Below, piece after piece: positions 1 through 10,139 of a stretch of 64,000 nt of DNA. Source of the stretch: Acidobacteriaceae bacterium (lineage in GTDB: Bacteria; Acidobacteriota; Terriglobia; Terriglobales; Acidobacteriaceae). The notes under the pieces were generated by a model. That model ran no database searches. It had not been told where the DNA came from and was given only the letters and a program-made list of their open reading frames with translations. Location: NCBI GenBank assembly GCA_003132445.1, contig PKXU01000105.1:263-64262 (forward strand), given 5' to 3'. A program made the position numbers and the translations under genes. The first letter of the stretch is position 1; each line of letters opens with the position of its first letter.

Positions 1-3000
1 CGCGTGGCGCGCGAAGTCGGTACCGACGGCAAACTTGGCGGTCAGGCGCAGGTGCCCGGTGTCGCCGGAACCTGGAAGGATCTTACGGACAACGTCAACG
101 TCATGGCCGTCAACCTGACTGAGCAGGTGCGCGGCATTGTGAAAGTCGTGACCGCTGTCGCTAACGGAGACCTCACGCAAAAGCTCACGGTAAACGCCAA
201 GGGCGAAGTCGCGGCTCTGGCGGAAACCATCAACAACATGACCGGCACACTGGCAACGTTCGCCGATCAGGTCACGACTGTCGCCCGCGAAGTAGGTGTG
301 GAAGGCCGTCTGGGTGGCCAGGCCAATGTGCCGGGCGCCGCCGGAACGTGGAAGGACCTTACCGGCAACGTTAATCTTCTGGCCGATAACTTGACCAACC
401 AGGTACGCGCGATCGCGGAAGTCGCAACCGCCGTCACCAAGGGCGATTTGACGCGGTCGATTCAGGTGGAAGCCAGCGGCGAAGTGGCGGAGCTGAAAGA
501 CAATCTCAACACGATGATTGACAATCTTCGCCTCACGACCGATCGCAACACCGAACAAGACTGGCTCAAGACCAACCTGGCGCGGTTTACCGGAATGTTG
601 CAGGGTCAGCGCGATCTGACTACCGTCGGCCGCATGTTGCTTTCTGAACTTGCACCGCTGGTGAACGCGCAGCAAGGGGTTATTTACCAGATGGAGACCG
701 AGGAATCGGCGAGCATGACCCTGCTCTCAGCATTTGCCGACGATGGCGAGAATGGACAACTGCGCCGGGTAAGGCTCGGCGAAGGACTCGTGGGACAGGT
801 GGCGGCGGAAAAGCGCCGCATGTTGATTTCAGACTTGCCGGAAAAAACCATTTCAATCCGATCCGGGTTGTTTGAATCGGTTCCACGGAATGTCATCGTC
901 CTGCCAGTGCTCTTCGAAGACCGGGTCAAGGCGGTAATCGAACTGGCGTCGTTGAACGCATTCACCGCCTCGCATCTGGCGTTCCTCGAACAGCTCACTG
1001 CCAGCATCGGCATCGTGCTGAATAGCATTGAAGCGACGATGCAGACCGAAGGCCTGCTGAAACAGTCGCAGCAGCTCGCGGCTGAATTGCAGACTCAGCA
1101 GAAAGAGCTGCAACAGACCAACGAGCAGTTAGCACAAAAAGCGCAACAGCTTGCCGAGCAGAACGTCGAAGTGGAACGCAAGAATCAGGAAATCGAGCAA
1201 GCTCGCCGCGCACTGGAAGAGAAGGCAAAAGAACTCGCTCTCACTTCCAAGTACAAATCAGAATTCCTCGCTAACATGTCTCACGAGCTGCGGACCCCGC
1301 TGAACAGCATTCTCGTTCTGGGTCAGCAACTCAGCGAGAACCCCGATCACAACTTGACTCCGAAGCAGGTGGAGTTCGCGCGTACTATTCATGGCGCGGG
1401 CACCGACTTGCTGAACCTGATCAGCGACATCCTCGATCTCTCCAAGATCGAATCGGGCACTGTATCGGTCGAGGCGGAGGAAATCTTCTTCGCAAACCTG
1501 CTCGAGATGGTCGCAAGACCCTTCCGGCACGAAGCGGAGAACCGGAAACTTGCTTTCGAAGTGCAGGCCGATCCGTACCTCAGCCGCAGTTTGGTGACGG
1601 ACTCAAAGCGTTTGCAACAAGTGCTGAAGAACCTGTTGTCAAACGCGTTCAAGTTCACCGAGCACGGTTCCGTACGGCTCTCGGTGTCGGTCGCTGCAAA
1701 AGGATGGAGCGAAGATCATCCCATTCTCAGCGGTGCGGCGTCGGTCGTCGCTTTCGAAGTCACCGATTCTGGTATCGGAATCGCACTCGATAAACAGCGC
1801 ATCATCTTCGAGGCCTTTCAACAGGCAGATGCCAGCACCAGTCGCAAGTACGGAGGCACGGGCCTGGGCTTGGCAATCAGCCGCGAACTCGCCAGCCTGC
1901 TGGGCGGCGAAATTCAACTTCGCAGCACACCCGGCCAAGGCAGCACCTTCACGCTCTATCTGCCTCTGACGTATGTTGGACCGACTGCGTCGAGGTTGAC
2001 GGCGGGGCCGGATGGCAGAGTTTTTTCGCCGGTCACTCCTCTGCAACTTTCCAACATCGTTGTCTCCGAGCGTCCGGTCGAGCAAATTGCCGACGACCGC
2101 AACAATTTGCAGCCGGACGATCCTGTGCTGCTGATTGTGGAGGACGATCCTCACTATGCTCGCGTGCTTTGCGATTTGTCGCGGGATAAAGGGTTCAAGG
2201 TGCTGGTGGCCCTGCGCGGTTCGGAAGCACTGGCACTGGCTCGAGAGTTCCATCCCACGGCCGTTTCCCTGGACGTATTCCTGCCCGATATGCTGGGCTG
2301 GACCGTGCTCAATCATTTGAAACAGGACCCAGCTACGCGGCACATTCCGGTGCAAATGCTGACCCTGGATGAGGACCGGCATCATGGCCTGGCTCGAGGC
2401 GCATTTGCGTTCGTCACCAAGCCGACGAGTCCGGAAGAGCTGGAGTCGGCTCTCTCACGCATCAAAGATTATTCGTCTCCGCGCCGTAAGCGATTGTTGA
2501 TCGTAGAAGATAATCCGGCGGAACAACTGAGTATCGGCGAGCTGCTTGGCTATGACGATATTGACGTCACCGTCGTAGATACGGGTGCGAAAGCCCTCGA
2601 AACGGTGAGCAAGGAATCCTTCGACTGCGTAGTGCTCGACTTGCGATTGCCGGACATGACTGGCTTCGACGTTCTGGAACGCATGCGCGATCTTCCCCAG
2701 GTGAGCGACCTGCCGGTCGTCGTCTTCACTGGCAAAGAGCTGTCTCCTGAAGAAGACGCGCGCCTGCACACCCTGGCTCGCAGTGTGGTGGTGAAGGGGG
2801 TGGAATCACCCGAGCGATTGCTCGATGAGACTGCGCTCTTCCTGCACCGTGTGGTCGCCGATCTGCCGCAAGAAAAACAAAAAATGCTGGATCGGCTGCA
2901 CCGCTCCGACGAGGCGCTCGTGGGCAAGAAGGTGCTTGTCGTTGATGACGACATGCGCAACATCTTTGCCCTCAGCAGCGTTCTTGAGCGCCGCGGAATG

Positions 3001-3291
3001 GCTGTATTGACTGCCGGAACCGGCCGCGAGGCCATCTCGATGTTAGAATCCACCTCCGATGTAGCCATCGTTTTGATGGACATCATGATGCCTGAGATGG
3101 ATGGATATGCAACCATGCAGGTAATACGGCAGAATCCATTGTTCCGCCGGCTGCCGATCATTGCGCTGACCGCGAAAGCCATGAAGGGCGACCGCGAAAA
3201 GTGCCTGGAGGCGGGCGCTTCGGAATATTTGGCCAAACCGGTCAATACCGAGCAATTGCTCTCGGCGCTGCGTATGTGGCTGCACAGGTAA
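1..3291 (+). CDS. Poly-HAMP/GAF hybrid histidine kinase with three receiver domains (5' partial)
   Basis: Multi-step phosphorelay sensor kinase. The reading frame is open to base 1, so the true start lies upstream and the GTG at 4 is only internal. Domains, numbered from base 4: two tandem HAMP-type units of 92 residues (about 1-180), GAF (about 205-345), coiled coil (about 350-415), HisKA with motif SHELRTPLN and phospho-acceptor His427, and HATPase_c (about 520-660) with N box NLLSNAFKF and G boxes DSGIGIA and GTGLGLA. Three receiver domains follow (about 705-815, 828-945 and 975-1090) with phospho-acceptor motifs [18 protein letters not shown] and LMDIMMPEM. No membrane segment is visible in the part present. 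The next gene is another receiver/kinase protein 57 bp downstream, so the two probably act in one relay. The signal sensed is unknown. Confidence 0.93.
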   Translation, partial: RVAREVGTDGKLGGQAQVPGVAGTWKDLTDNVNVMAVNLTEQVRGIVKVVTAVANGDLTQKLTVNAKGEVAALAETINNMTGTLATFADQVTTVAREVGVEGRLGGQANVPGAAGTWKDLTGNVNLLADNLTNQVRAIAEVATAVTKGDLTRSIQVEASGEVAELKDNLNTMIDNLRLTTDRNTEQDWLKTNLARFTGMLQGQRDLTTVGRMLLSELAPLVNAQQGVIYQMETEESASMTLLSAFADDGENGQLRRVRLGEGLVGQVAAEKRRMLISDLPEKTISIRSGLFESVPRNVIVLPVLFEDRVKAVIELASLNAFTASHLAFLEQLTASIGIVLNSIEATMQTEGLLKQSQQLAAELQTQQKELQQTNEQLAQKAQQLAEQNVEVERKNQEIEQARRALEEKAKELALTSKYKSEFLANMSHELRTPLNSILVLGQQLSENPDHNLTPKQVEFARTIHGAGTDLLNLISDILDLSKIESGTVSVEAEEIFFANLLEMVARPFRHEAENRKLAFEVQADPYLSRSLVTDSKRLQQVLKNLLSNAFKFTEHGSVRLSVSVAAKGWSEDHPILSGAASVVAFEVTDSGIGIALDKQRIIFEAFQQADASTSRKYGGTGLGLAISRELASLLGGEIQLRSTPGQGSTFTLYLPLTYVGPTASRLTAGPDGRVFSPVTPLQLSNIVVSERPVEQIADDRNNLQPDDPVLLIVEDDPHYARVLCDLSRDKGFKVLVALRGSEALALAREFHPTAVSLDVFLPDMLGWTVLNHLKQDPATRHIPVQMLTLDEDRHHGLARGAFAFVTKPTSPEELESALSRIKDYSSPRRKRLLIVEDNPAEQLSIGELLGYDDIDVTVVDTGAKALETVSKESFDCVVLDLRLPDMTGFDVLERMRDLPQVSDLPVVVFTGKELSPEEDARLHTLARSVVVKGVESPERLLDETALFLHRVVADLPQEKQKMLDRLHRSDEALVGKKVLVVDDDMRNIFALSSVLERRGMAVLTAGTGREAISMLESTSDVAIVLMDIMMPEMDGYATMQVIRQNPLFRRLPIIALTAKAMKGDREKCLEAGASEYLAKPVNTEQLLSALRMWLHR

Positions 3292-3348
3292 TATTGTTTC
3301 GCGGGATCAGGATGGCCGGCACGAAGACTAGGGTCCGTTGAGAGAGTG

Positions 3349-4953
3349 ATGAGCGTTCACGAAGAAGTAAACATTCTCATGGTCGATGACCAGCCGGGCA
3401 AGCTGCTCAGCTACGAGGCCATTCTTTCGGACCTGGGAGAGAATCTGGTCAAAGCATCCTCCGCCAAGGAGGCTCTGGAGAAGCTTCTTAAAACGGATGT
3501 CGCCGTCGTGTTGATGGATGTAAGCATGCCGGAGATCGACGGCTTTGAACTCGCCGAGATTATCCGCCAGCATCCGCGCTTTCAGAAAACCGCAATCATC
3601 TTCGTCTCCGCTGTGCATCTCACCGACCTTGACCGCCTGAAGGGATATCAGCACGGCGCGGTGGATTATCTCTCAGTTCCCATTGTTCCCGAGGTATTGC
3701 GCGCGAAGGTACGAGTCTTCGCCGAACTTCATCGCAAAAAGCTGCAACTGGAGCGGCTCAACAATGAACTCGAAGCGCGGGTTGCGGATCGTACTGCGGA
3801 ACTAGAGCAGAAGGCGCAGGCGCTGGAAAAGGTCAACAGCGACCTCGGCCAAAAGAATCAGGAGCTCGACGCCATCGTTCACACCGCGCCCGATATTATT
3901 TTCAGCCGGCAGGCGGACGGCACGAGAGACTACATCAGCAGCCGGTTTTACGAATATACCGGCGCTGCCGCCGGCACTGCTATCGGGTTCGGCTGGCTGG
4001 AATATTTGCATCCGGAGGACAAAGAGAGAAGCTTGGCGGAGTGGATGGAATGTGTCGAATCTGGTAAGTCCTACGAATCCGAATATCGCATCCTGGGCGC
4101 GGACCAGCAGTACCGCTGGTTTCGTGCGCGCGCCGTCCCGCTGCGAGCTCCAGACGGAAGCATTTTGAAATGGTACGGAACTTGTTCCGACATTCATGAC
4201 AGCAAAATGTTGGAACAATCGATTCGCGATAGCGCGGCCGAATTGGAAAGAATGGTCGATCTAAGGACGACGGAATTAAGACGCCTCTCCAGCCGCCTGA
4301 TGACCATGCAGGATGAGGAGCGGCGCCGCATCGCCCGCGAAATTCATGATGGACTCGGCCAAGAACTCGCTGCCGCTAAGATGATTCTCGACGGAATTCT
4401 CGGCAAGGATTCGTCGCCCTCGATCCGGCAAGCGTCCGGCGATGCCAGCCAGTTAGTGGATCGCGCCATTCAGCAGGTGCGGACGATCTCCCATCTTCTT
4501 CATCCTCCGTTGCTGGACGAGGTTGGCCTGGTCTCCGCGCTGCGCTGGTACTTGGAAGGTCTTTCGGAGCGGAGCGGAATTGACATCAGGCTCGAGATTG
4601 ATCCGTCCGATCTCAGTCGCCTCAAGCCAGAACTGGAAACCGCGATCTTCCGCATCATTCAAGAGGCGCTTACCAATATGTTCCGGCATTCGGGTGCGCG
4701 GAATGGATCGATCAGGCTGGCGGAAAATGACGGGCACATTACAGTGACGGTGCGCGACGACGGTAAGGGCATTGAAGAGCAGGTCATTAATCTAAGGCCG
4801 GAGAGCGTTGGAGTGGGGATCGGCGGAATGAAGCAACGGGTCAAAGAACTCGGGGGAAGTTTACGGCTGGCCAACGCCAATCCAGGTACGATCGTCGAGG
4901 TTGTCATCCCGTCGCGACGGCACGGGAAACTGAGAGTACCGGTTACAGCTTAA
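3349..4953 (+). CDS. Receiver-PAS-HisKA_3 sensor histidine kinase
   Basis: Cytoplasmic kinase of 534 residues. It has an N-terminal receiver domain (Asp57 in LMDVSMPEIDG), a coiled coil (about 120-175), a PAS/PAC domain (about 180-285), and a HisKA_3 dimerisation domain with RRRIAREIHDGLGQ, where His333 is the likely phospho-acceptor. The C-terminal HATPase_c (about 430-525) carries N box FRIIQEALTN and G box DDGKGI. HisKA_3 kinases normally phosphorylate NarL-type regulators. The receiver domain suggests that the upstream three-receiver hybrid kinase could feed into it. I chose ATG 3349 over the GTG one codon earlier; no strong ribosome-binding site is seen. No transmembrane segment is visible. 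Confidence 0.92.
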   Translation: MSVHEEVNILMVDDQPGKLLSYEAILSDLGENLVKASSAKEALEKLLKTDVAVVLMDVSMPEIDGFELAEIIRQHPRFQKTAIIFVSAVHLTDLDRLKGYQHGAVDYLSVPIVPEVLRAKVRVFAELHRKKLQLERLNNELEARVADRTAELEQKAQALEKVNSDLGQKNQELDAIVHTAPDIIFSRQADGTRDYISSRFYEYTGAAAGTAIGFGWLEYLHPEDKERSLAEWMECVESGKSYESEYRILGADQQYRWFRARAVPLRAPDGSILKWYGTCSDIHDSKMLEQSIRDSAAELERMVDLRTTELRRLSSRLMTMQDEERRRIAREIHDGLGQELAAAKMILDGILGKDSSPSIRQASGDASQLVDRAIQQVRTISHLLHPPLLDEVGLVSALRWYLEGLSERSGIDIRLEIDPSDLSRLKPELETAIFRIIQEALTNMFRHSGARNGSIRLAENDGHITVTVRDDGKGIEEQVINLRPESVGVGIGGMKQRVKELGGSLRLANANPGTIVEVVIPSRRHGKLRVPVTA

Positions 4954-4979
4954 GCTTCGCCGCGAATGCGCGATTTCAC

Positions 4980-5462
4980 TCAAGCGACCTTGCGAGCGTC
5001 GAGCTGGCGATCAATTTTCTGATCGTCTTTTTTCTGCTTCCGATCATCACCTGTTAGCGTGTCTACCTTTTGCTCCTCCGCCTTGATTTCGACTTGTTCA
5101 TGTTTTATGTCAAGGCGCAGACGGTTGTAGATGCTCATGTACTGGTTGGCAATCCAGACCAGGGCAAAGAACGCGAAGAGATATCCACGCCAATCCACAT
5201 AAAGGAGCTTGAAGCGCGCAATGATTAGCACTCCTGCCGCGACATAATGACTAAAGCAATATTCGCAAGTGAATAAGTAAAAGAATTTTCGCCGCAGTAG
5301 CGAGCGTGCCTCGGCGCATTCTTTTTGGCAATACTGCCGCGGCTCGCGGAAAACTTCCTCATGCGTCACCGTCCAGGCGATGCACGCCACCGGAATTCCC
5401 AACAGCAGAAGCCACGCGAATTGAAATCCTAATCCCATGATGCCGTGGTTGGATGCTTCCAT
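4980..5462 (-). CDS. Small Cys-rich integral membrane protein, unknown function
   Basis: 160-residue protein that I do not recognise. It shows an N-terminal hydrophobic segment (about 12-30), a soluble stretch with HEEVFREPRQYCQKEC, a CEYCFSHY motif just before a second hydrophobic segment, and a third near 95-110. The tail is charged and Lys/Glu/Asp-rich, probably helical. The paired CxxxC and CxxC cysteines next to membrane segments suggest metal binding or a redox role, but that is inference. It is convergent with the upstream kinase gene (26 bp apart) and shares its strand with the broken channel gene upstream of it. Confidence 0.7.
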   Translation of the reverse strand: MEASNHGIMGLGFQFAWLLLLGIPVACIAWTVTHEEVFREPRQYCQKECAEARSLLRRKFFYLFTCEYCFSHYVAAGVLIIARFKLLYVDWRGYLFAFFALVWIANQYMSIYNRLRLDIKHEQVEIKAEEQKVDTLTGDDRKQKKDDQKIDRQLDARKVA

Positions 5463-5508
5463 ACATGGAAGCGTTGATTGCTACTCTTGATTGCCGCCGT
5501 TTGGGTGG

Positions 5509-6296
5509 CTACGTGGCGCGGACCTGCCCATAGTTGAGCAGACTCACGATAATGACGCCTCCACAGATGTTGCCCAGCGTTGTGGGCCCGAGCCATAAAA
5601 GATAGGAGCTCACCGAGACCGAACCATACTGAACGGCAGAAAGAATTTCACAACTGCTGGCGATACAATGATCGAAGCGGCCCACGCCAACCAGAAATGT
5701 CAGCAGATAGATAATGGCCAGTTGTCCGATGGTCCAGTGGCTGGCTGTGACGGTCCATGCCACCAGCGCGATCAGCCAGCCGCCGATCACTCCGCTCCAA
5801 AAGAAATGGCTGAGATTACCGGAGGCGGAGTCGACTCCGAGTTTGACGAGTTGAGCCACAATATCCGCGTGCAAAGCATTTGTCTTGACGACAAGCACGG
5901 CAAACAACAACGCTCCGAGCACGTTGGATACAAATACAACCGCCCAGAGCCGAAGCGTCCTCAATAAATGACGGCGTTCATCTAACACCAGCACCACGGG
6001 ATAAAGTGTGTTTTCGGTGAAGAGTTGCGCCCGGCCAATGATTACCGCAACAAAGCCGATTGGATACGCCAGATAAGCAAGAATGGCGTCCCCACCTTCC
6101 CGGCCGAGCAAAGCGCGAGCGGAAGCGACTCCCAAGCCGACAGTCCCATCGTCAGGCCGCCCGCAATACCGGAAAACGCCAGCTTGTTGACTGAGCGACG
6201 CAGTTCTCCGCGCGCATTTTCGACCGCAGCTCGAAAAATTTCATCTGCCGTAAAGCGCTTCGTGTCGGGAGTGGTTTCATCGTGATGAGTAGTCAT
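5509..6296 (-). pseudogene. Formate/nitrite transporter (FNT) family channel, single-base frameshift
   Basis: Two same-strand frames together make one FNT-family channel of about 262 residues. The first begins at ATG 6296, preceded by an AAGGA ribosome-binding site, and reads through DEIFRAAVENARGELRRSV to GGLTMGLSA. The second takes over near 6135 with LGVASARALLG and continues through YPIGFVAVIIGRAQLFTENTL to the stop at 5509. Adding one base at about 6133-6138 restores a continuous protein with the usual helices and the family motif GRAQLFTENT. FNT proteins are pentameric inner-membrane channels for formate, nitrite or similar small anions; this one most resembles the YfdC branch. It may be a true pseudogene or a sequencing deletion. 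Confidence 0.75.
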
Positions 6297-6791
6297 GAGG
6301 TCCTTGTCGTCAGATCTTTCGTGATGGACCGCGGTTGGCGAACCGCCGCTTTGGAGGACGAACTCCCGCAAAGGGTTGGCGCGCGACCCCGGAACTGTAC
6401 GCCATCGAATCTTCGGCGGTACACACTTTCCCCGATTTCGTTCTCGAATCGCCGCAAGTATTCTGCCGCTGTGATCGTCGGCAGCCATGTCCTCAGAGGC
6501 GAGGAGTGACTGCACACGGCGGCCCTCGTCGGGCCTTTGCAGTTTGACCGACTTGGAAGCCGTCCTTGGCTGCCGCATCTCTTACCTGATCTTCCCTACG
6601 GTTTCTTCTTTTTCCCGGAAATCTCAAAAAGTCTACGGGTTCCAGTCGATTGTTCGTGGCTATCAGCGAACCGAATATCGTCTGTAACGGATCGCATTGG
6701 CGAAAGGCGGCGCTTAGATAACGCGTGTTCTAGGCAATTCGCATAGCAGCTGGTTGCGTTAATTCATCAGAGCCGAAAGGTAGGCAGAAAA
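6297..6791. other. Intergenic region between divergent genes
   Basis: 495 bp between the divergent channel gene and sensor kinase gene. It must hold both promoters. I see no convincing gene, RNA or strong hairpin. The short open frames here show no recognisable protein and no good ribosome-binding site. Confidence 0.5.
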
Positions 6792-8175
6792 ATGGTGAAG
6801 AATCCGGACTCGGGGCGACCGCGATTCTCCTTCTCCGCCAATACTATCCGCATCGCTTCTTTGACTCTGGTGGTGATAACAATTATTGCCTTGGGGGCAG
6901 TGGCATATTTTACCGAGCGCGGAATCGTTGTTAGCCGCGATTGGGTAATCCATACCTATCGGGTGCGCTCCCAGCTTAGCGACTTGCAGCTGGAGATTAT
7001 GCGCGCTCGTGCGAATGAAACAGCCGAACTCTTAACGCCGGACCGAGACCGGCACCCAGGTTCAACCCGGCAAGATGATTTGGCGCGGCAAACCGTTTCC
7101 GCCCTGCGCCAGCTGACGAAAGACAATCCCCTGCAGCAGAACCGGCTTACCCAGGTGGAATCTTTATTAGATGAGGGCATTTTTTTGGAGAGCCAGAACT
7201 CGACAGGCACTCGCACCTACATATCGCCGCCTGAGCATATGCGACAACAACAGATCGACGAACGCGAACGACAATTCGATGCCCTGGTGAACGATATGCA
7301 GGCTGAAGAAGAGGATCTGCTGCAGCAAAGGCTGAAAGATTGGGACTATTTGTTCAAGCGAAATATTTTTATGCTCGGCTTGGCCTTTGCCATTGTAGCG
7401 ATCATGCTGGCCTACAACTTTCGATTTTTTGATCAGCGAGGTCGCGCGTACGAAAGATACGGAGAAGCGAGTACGGGCCAATGCAGATTCCTACCGATTG
7501 ATGAGTGCCAGAATTCTGGAATCGCAAGACTCGGAACGGCGGCGTATTGCGCGCGAGCTCCACGATAGCGTCGGTCAGTTTCTCGCTGGACTAAAAATTA
7601 ATCTCTGCCAGTTGGAAACCGGAAAAGAACCGGATGCACCGAAATTGATTGGAGAGACCCTCAAGCTGACGGATTATGCAATCCAAGAGGTTCGAACCAT
7701 TTCCCATCTGCTGCATCCTCCACTGCTGGAGGAGTTGGGATTCTTGCCAGCCGCGCGCTGGTATGTAGACGAATACGGAAAACGAAGTCAGGTCAAAGTA
7801 TCACTCATTATCGAGGAACCAATTGAACGCTTGCCCAGAGATGTCGAGATCGCCTTATTCCGAGTTCTTCAGGAGAGCTTGACGAATGTATATCGTCACG
7901 CAGCCGCTGGTGCCGTTGATATTCGAATCAAATGCCAGAATGGATCCGTTCATTTGACCGTTGCGGACAATGGAAAAGGAATTCCGCAAGATGTTCTCGC
8001 CAGGTTTCGCGGCGGAGTGGCTCTAGGCATTGGCCTGGCTGGCATGCGAGAACGCTTGGCGGAATTCGACGGGCAAATGAATGTCGAATCGTCGAACGTA
8101 GGGTCGGTAGTGGAGGCGGTAATTCCTACCAGCACATCCAATAGGAAGAAGAAAGCTACGGACGCGCGAGTTTAG
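6792..8175 (+). pseudogene. CHASE3-like/HisKA_3 sensor histidine kinase, frameshifted at a T6 run
   Basis: The N-terminal frame (from ATG 6792) encodes a membrane anchor (about 18-40), a helical extracytoplasmic region of about 150 residues resembling CHASE3-type sensors, and a second membrane segment ending in YNFRFF near 7428. The following frame (about 7425-8175) begins LISEVARTK and contains the HisKA_3 motif RRRIARELHDSVGQ and a HATPase_c domain (FRVLQESLTN, DNGKGIP). Removing one T from the TTTTTT run at about 7424-7429 fuses them into a kinase of about 460 residues. As sequenced, the sensor half ends at 7568 and the catalytic half would need its own start. The cause may be sequencing error, decay, or slippage on the T run. 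The catalytic half is similar to that of the kinase at 3349. Confidence 0.75.
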
Positions 8176-8255
8176 CCAGCGAAACGTAGCATGAACATAG
8201 TCCTGACCTTTTCTTCACAGGCTCAACGGCGTAACGACAGGGGACGAGACCAAGA

Positions 8256-8304
8256 AATAAAAACAACAAAACAAAAGGCGCAGGGTCCCGACAACCCTGC
8301 GCCT
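8256..8304 (-). terminator. Intrinsic terminator for the DUF1328 gene
   Basis: A perfect 11-bp stem (8276-8286 with 8294-8304, 7-nt loop) is followed on the minus strand by a T-rich tract (TTTTGTTTTGTTGTTTTT). It sits just downstream of the minus-strand gene ending at 8329. Confidence 0.85.
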
Positions 8305-8328
8305 GAAGTAACTTATTTGCCGGCGCCG

Positions 8329-8502
8329 CTAGCTTACCGACCTTCCGCGTCCCAAATGGGCCACAATAGAAACCAGAAACAGTATCAGGAAAATCACAAA
8401 AAGTATCTTGGCTATGCCGGCGGCTGCCACGGCGACTCCCGTGAAGCCGAGAACACCAGCGACCAGCGCCACCACCAGGAATACCAATGCCCAATAAAGC
8501 AT
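8329..8502 (-). CDS. DUF1328 family small membrane protein (YtjA-like)
   Basis: 57-residue, almost wholly hydrophobic protein beginning [16 protein letters not shown] and ending in LGRGRSVS. The length, two membrane segments and sequence pattern match the DUF1328/YtjA family of stress-associated mini membrane proteins, whose function is unknown. A longer open frame begins at 8676, but ATG 8502 has a strong GGAGG ribosome-binding site 8 nt upstream and gives the family's normal length. An intrinsic terminator lies immediately downstream. Confidence 0.88.
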   Translation of the reverse strand: MLYWALVFLVVALVAGVLGFTGVAVAAAGIAKILFVIFLILFLVSIVAHLGRGRSVS

Positions 8503-8939
8503 TCTCTTGTCCTCCAGGTTGAAGTTGACCTGGCAAATTATCGCGAACGGAATACTAGGTTCGACATCCCACTGAAGCTGTAGGCGCGATACACAATTAC
8601 CGTACGTACGACTATCGTTTTTTTCGTTTTTCTTCCTGGAAGGAGCAGGTGCCGATCCGTCCCAGAGGATCGGCACCCGCTTGGGGGGCGTTGTGTCGAG
8701 TAGAGATTGCAGACTAGTTTTTTGCGCGGGCGGTCACAATACAGTCAATCGTGTAGGGCCGTTTCGGAAAAACCTCACCTCCTATGTAGGCGTATTTGGA
8801 TAATGGGTTCCTCAGGAAAGATATCGGGGTCTGTACTGGCTACGCCGGATAGAACTCCCTTGTCTCAGGCCTTAGTTTTGTCCACGGGCAACAATTAAGT
8901 GGGTGCTCCCAGCGAGCACAGAAGAGGAAGAATACGAAA
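8503..8939. other. Intergenic region with a hairpin
   Basis: 437 bp between divergent genes. It contains a perfect 11-bp stem at 8648-8658 / 8667-8677 (8-nt loop) without a T tail on either strand, so it is not a standard terminator. No gene is supported here. Confidence 0.5.
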
Positions 8940-9680
8940 ATGAGACGAATTTCTTCAGTTCTGCCGGGATGTCTCCTGGTGCTGGGCATGAGTTGCACGC
9001 TGGCTGGCGTGAGTTGGGCCGCCGACAGTGATCATTCGGACATCGACAAACGTATCGATGCTTCCGCTAGAGTCCTGAACGAAATTATGGCTGTCCCCGA
9101 CAAAGGGATTCCAGACAAGATTATGCGAGATGCCAAGTGCGTTGTGGTGATTCCTTCCATGGTAAAGATCGCCGTGGGGTTCGGAGGAAGTCACGGTAAG
9201 GGCGTTGCCACCTGTCACACAGCATCAGGTTGGACCGCACCCGCACCGATCACAATCACGGGCGGAAGCTGGGGCCTGCAGTTGGGAGGCCAGGCGATTG
9301 ATCTGGTGATGCTGGTGATGAATGACGACGGCCTGCAGCATTTGCTTGCCAGCAAATTCAAACTAGGCGCGGATGCCTCTGCGGCAGCTGGCCCGGTTGG
9401 ACGCGACGCCGGCGCCGACACGGGAATCAAAATGAAGTCCGAAGTGCTGACTTACTCTCGAGCCCGCGGTCTTTTCGCTGGGATCGATCTGAACGGTGCA
9501 GTAATTTCTCAGGACAAAGATGAGACTCGTCTGCTGTACGGCAAGTTTGTTCCATTCGAAGATCTTCTGAATGGGAAGGTTCGACCCACAGCTTCGGCGC
9601 AACCTTTCTTGTCTGCTGTGCGGAAGTACTCGCACGAAGTCAGAGAGTCCAGCAGGAACGAAGGGCTTGAAACGCATTAA
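8940..9680 (+). CDS. SYLF (Ysc84-like) domain exported lipid-binding protein
   Basis: 246-residue protein. It has a signal peptide (MRRISSVLPGCLLVLGM to about residue 27, cleavage near SWAA). The SYLF/Ysc84 domain covers most of the rest: AKCVVVIPSMVKIAVGFGG, GGSWGLQLGGQAIDLVMLVMN, the segment around SAAAGPVGRDAGADT, and YSRARGLFAGIDLNGAV. In eukaryotes SYLF domains bind phosphoinositides. Bacterial members are exported and of unclear role, perhaps membrane-lipid interaction. The start ATG has AGAGGAAG nine bases upstream. The DUF3309 gene follows 42 bp later and may be co-transcribed. Confidence 0.92.
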   Translation: MRRISSVLPGCLLVLGMSCTLAGVSWAADSDHSDIDKRIDASARVLNEIMAVPDKGIPDKIMRDAKCVVVIPSMVKIAVGFGGSHGKGVATCHTASGWTAPAPITITGGSWGLQLGGQAIDLVMLVMNDDGLQHLLASKFKLGADASAAAGPVGRDAGADTGIKMKSEVLTYSRARGLFAGIDLNGAVISQDKDETRLLYGKFVPFEDLLNGKVRPTASAQPFLSAVRKYSHEVRESSRNEGLETH

Positions 9681-9722
9681 AGATTTACTGCCCGTTGGGC
9701 AGATTCGACGTGAGGAGGCTTT

Positions 9723-9875
9723 ATGTACACGATTCTTCTTGTGCTCTTGATTTTGCTGTTGCTCGGAGCGTTGCCAACCTGGCCATACAGCCGCTCTTGG
9801 GGGTACTACCCCAGTGGTGGGTTGGGTCTGGTCGTCGTGGTTGTTCTCGTGTTGTTACTTGCTGGACGGCTCTGA
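9723..9875 (+). CDS. DUF3309 family mini membrane protein
   Basis: 50-residue protein too short for most gene calls. It consists of two hydrophobic segments separated by a conserved loop containing LPTWPYSRSWGYYPSGG, which is the hallmark of the DUF3309 family. Function is unknown; family members are often near stress or envelope genes. ATG 9723 is preceded by a strong GAGGAGG ribosome-binding site 8 bases upstream. It follows the SYLF gene closely, and an intrinsic terminator lies just downstream. Confidence 0.85.
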   Translation: MYTILLVLLILLLLGALPTWPYSRSWGYYPSGGLGLVVVVVLVLLLAGRL

Positions 9876-9925
9876 GTAGAAAGCGCCGGTTTTCGCCAGT
9901 CACAGATTATTCGTGGCTTGCCCAA

Positions 9926-9961
9926 ATGGTGGGACAAGTTTTATCCCACCATATTGTTTTT
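9926..9961 (+). terminator. Intrinsic terminator after SYLF/DUF3309 genes
   Basis: A 9-bp perfect stem (9926-9934 with 9944-9952) is followed by ATTGTTTTT. It ends the probable SYLF-DUF3309 transcript. Confidence 0.8.
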
Positions 9962-10139
9962 CAGATTCGTGAACTAGAAAAGGGAAGTTGAGTGCTGCTG
10001 AAAACCATCAGTATGACGTTTCGAAAACAAAAGTCGCCTCTTTCGTTAATGCTGGAGCATCTCCGCCATACAAACCTGGCATTGCTTACCCGCATCTACT
10101 TGCAAGACCAACAGGGTTTTACGTTTGCGAGGAGCGCCC

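Noticed and set aside
1639-2385. 248-codon open frame on the minus strand
   Set aside because: It is antisense to the receiver and kinase domains of the hybrid kinase; no domain is seen.
5668-5967. 99-codon plus-strand open frame
   Set aside because: It is antisense to the FNT channel, whose membrane helices and family motif are clear.
8191-8583. 130-codon plus-strand open frame
   Set aside because: It covers the DUF1328 gene and its terminator on the opposite strand. The minus-strand gene has a strong ribosome-binding site and family match.
8648-8677. Strong 11-bp hairpin considered as a terminator
   Set aside because: No T-rich tract follows on either strand, and no gene ends next to it.
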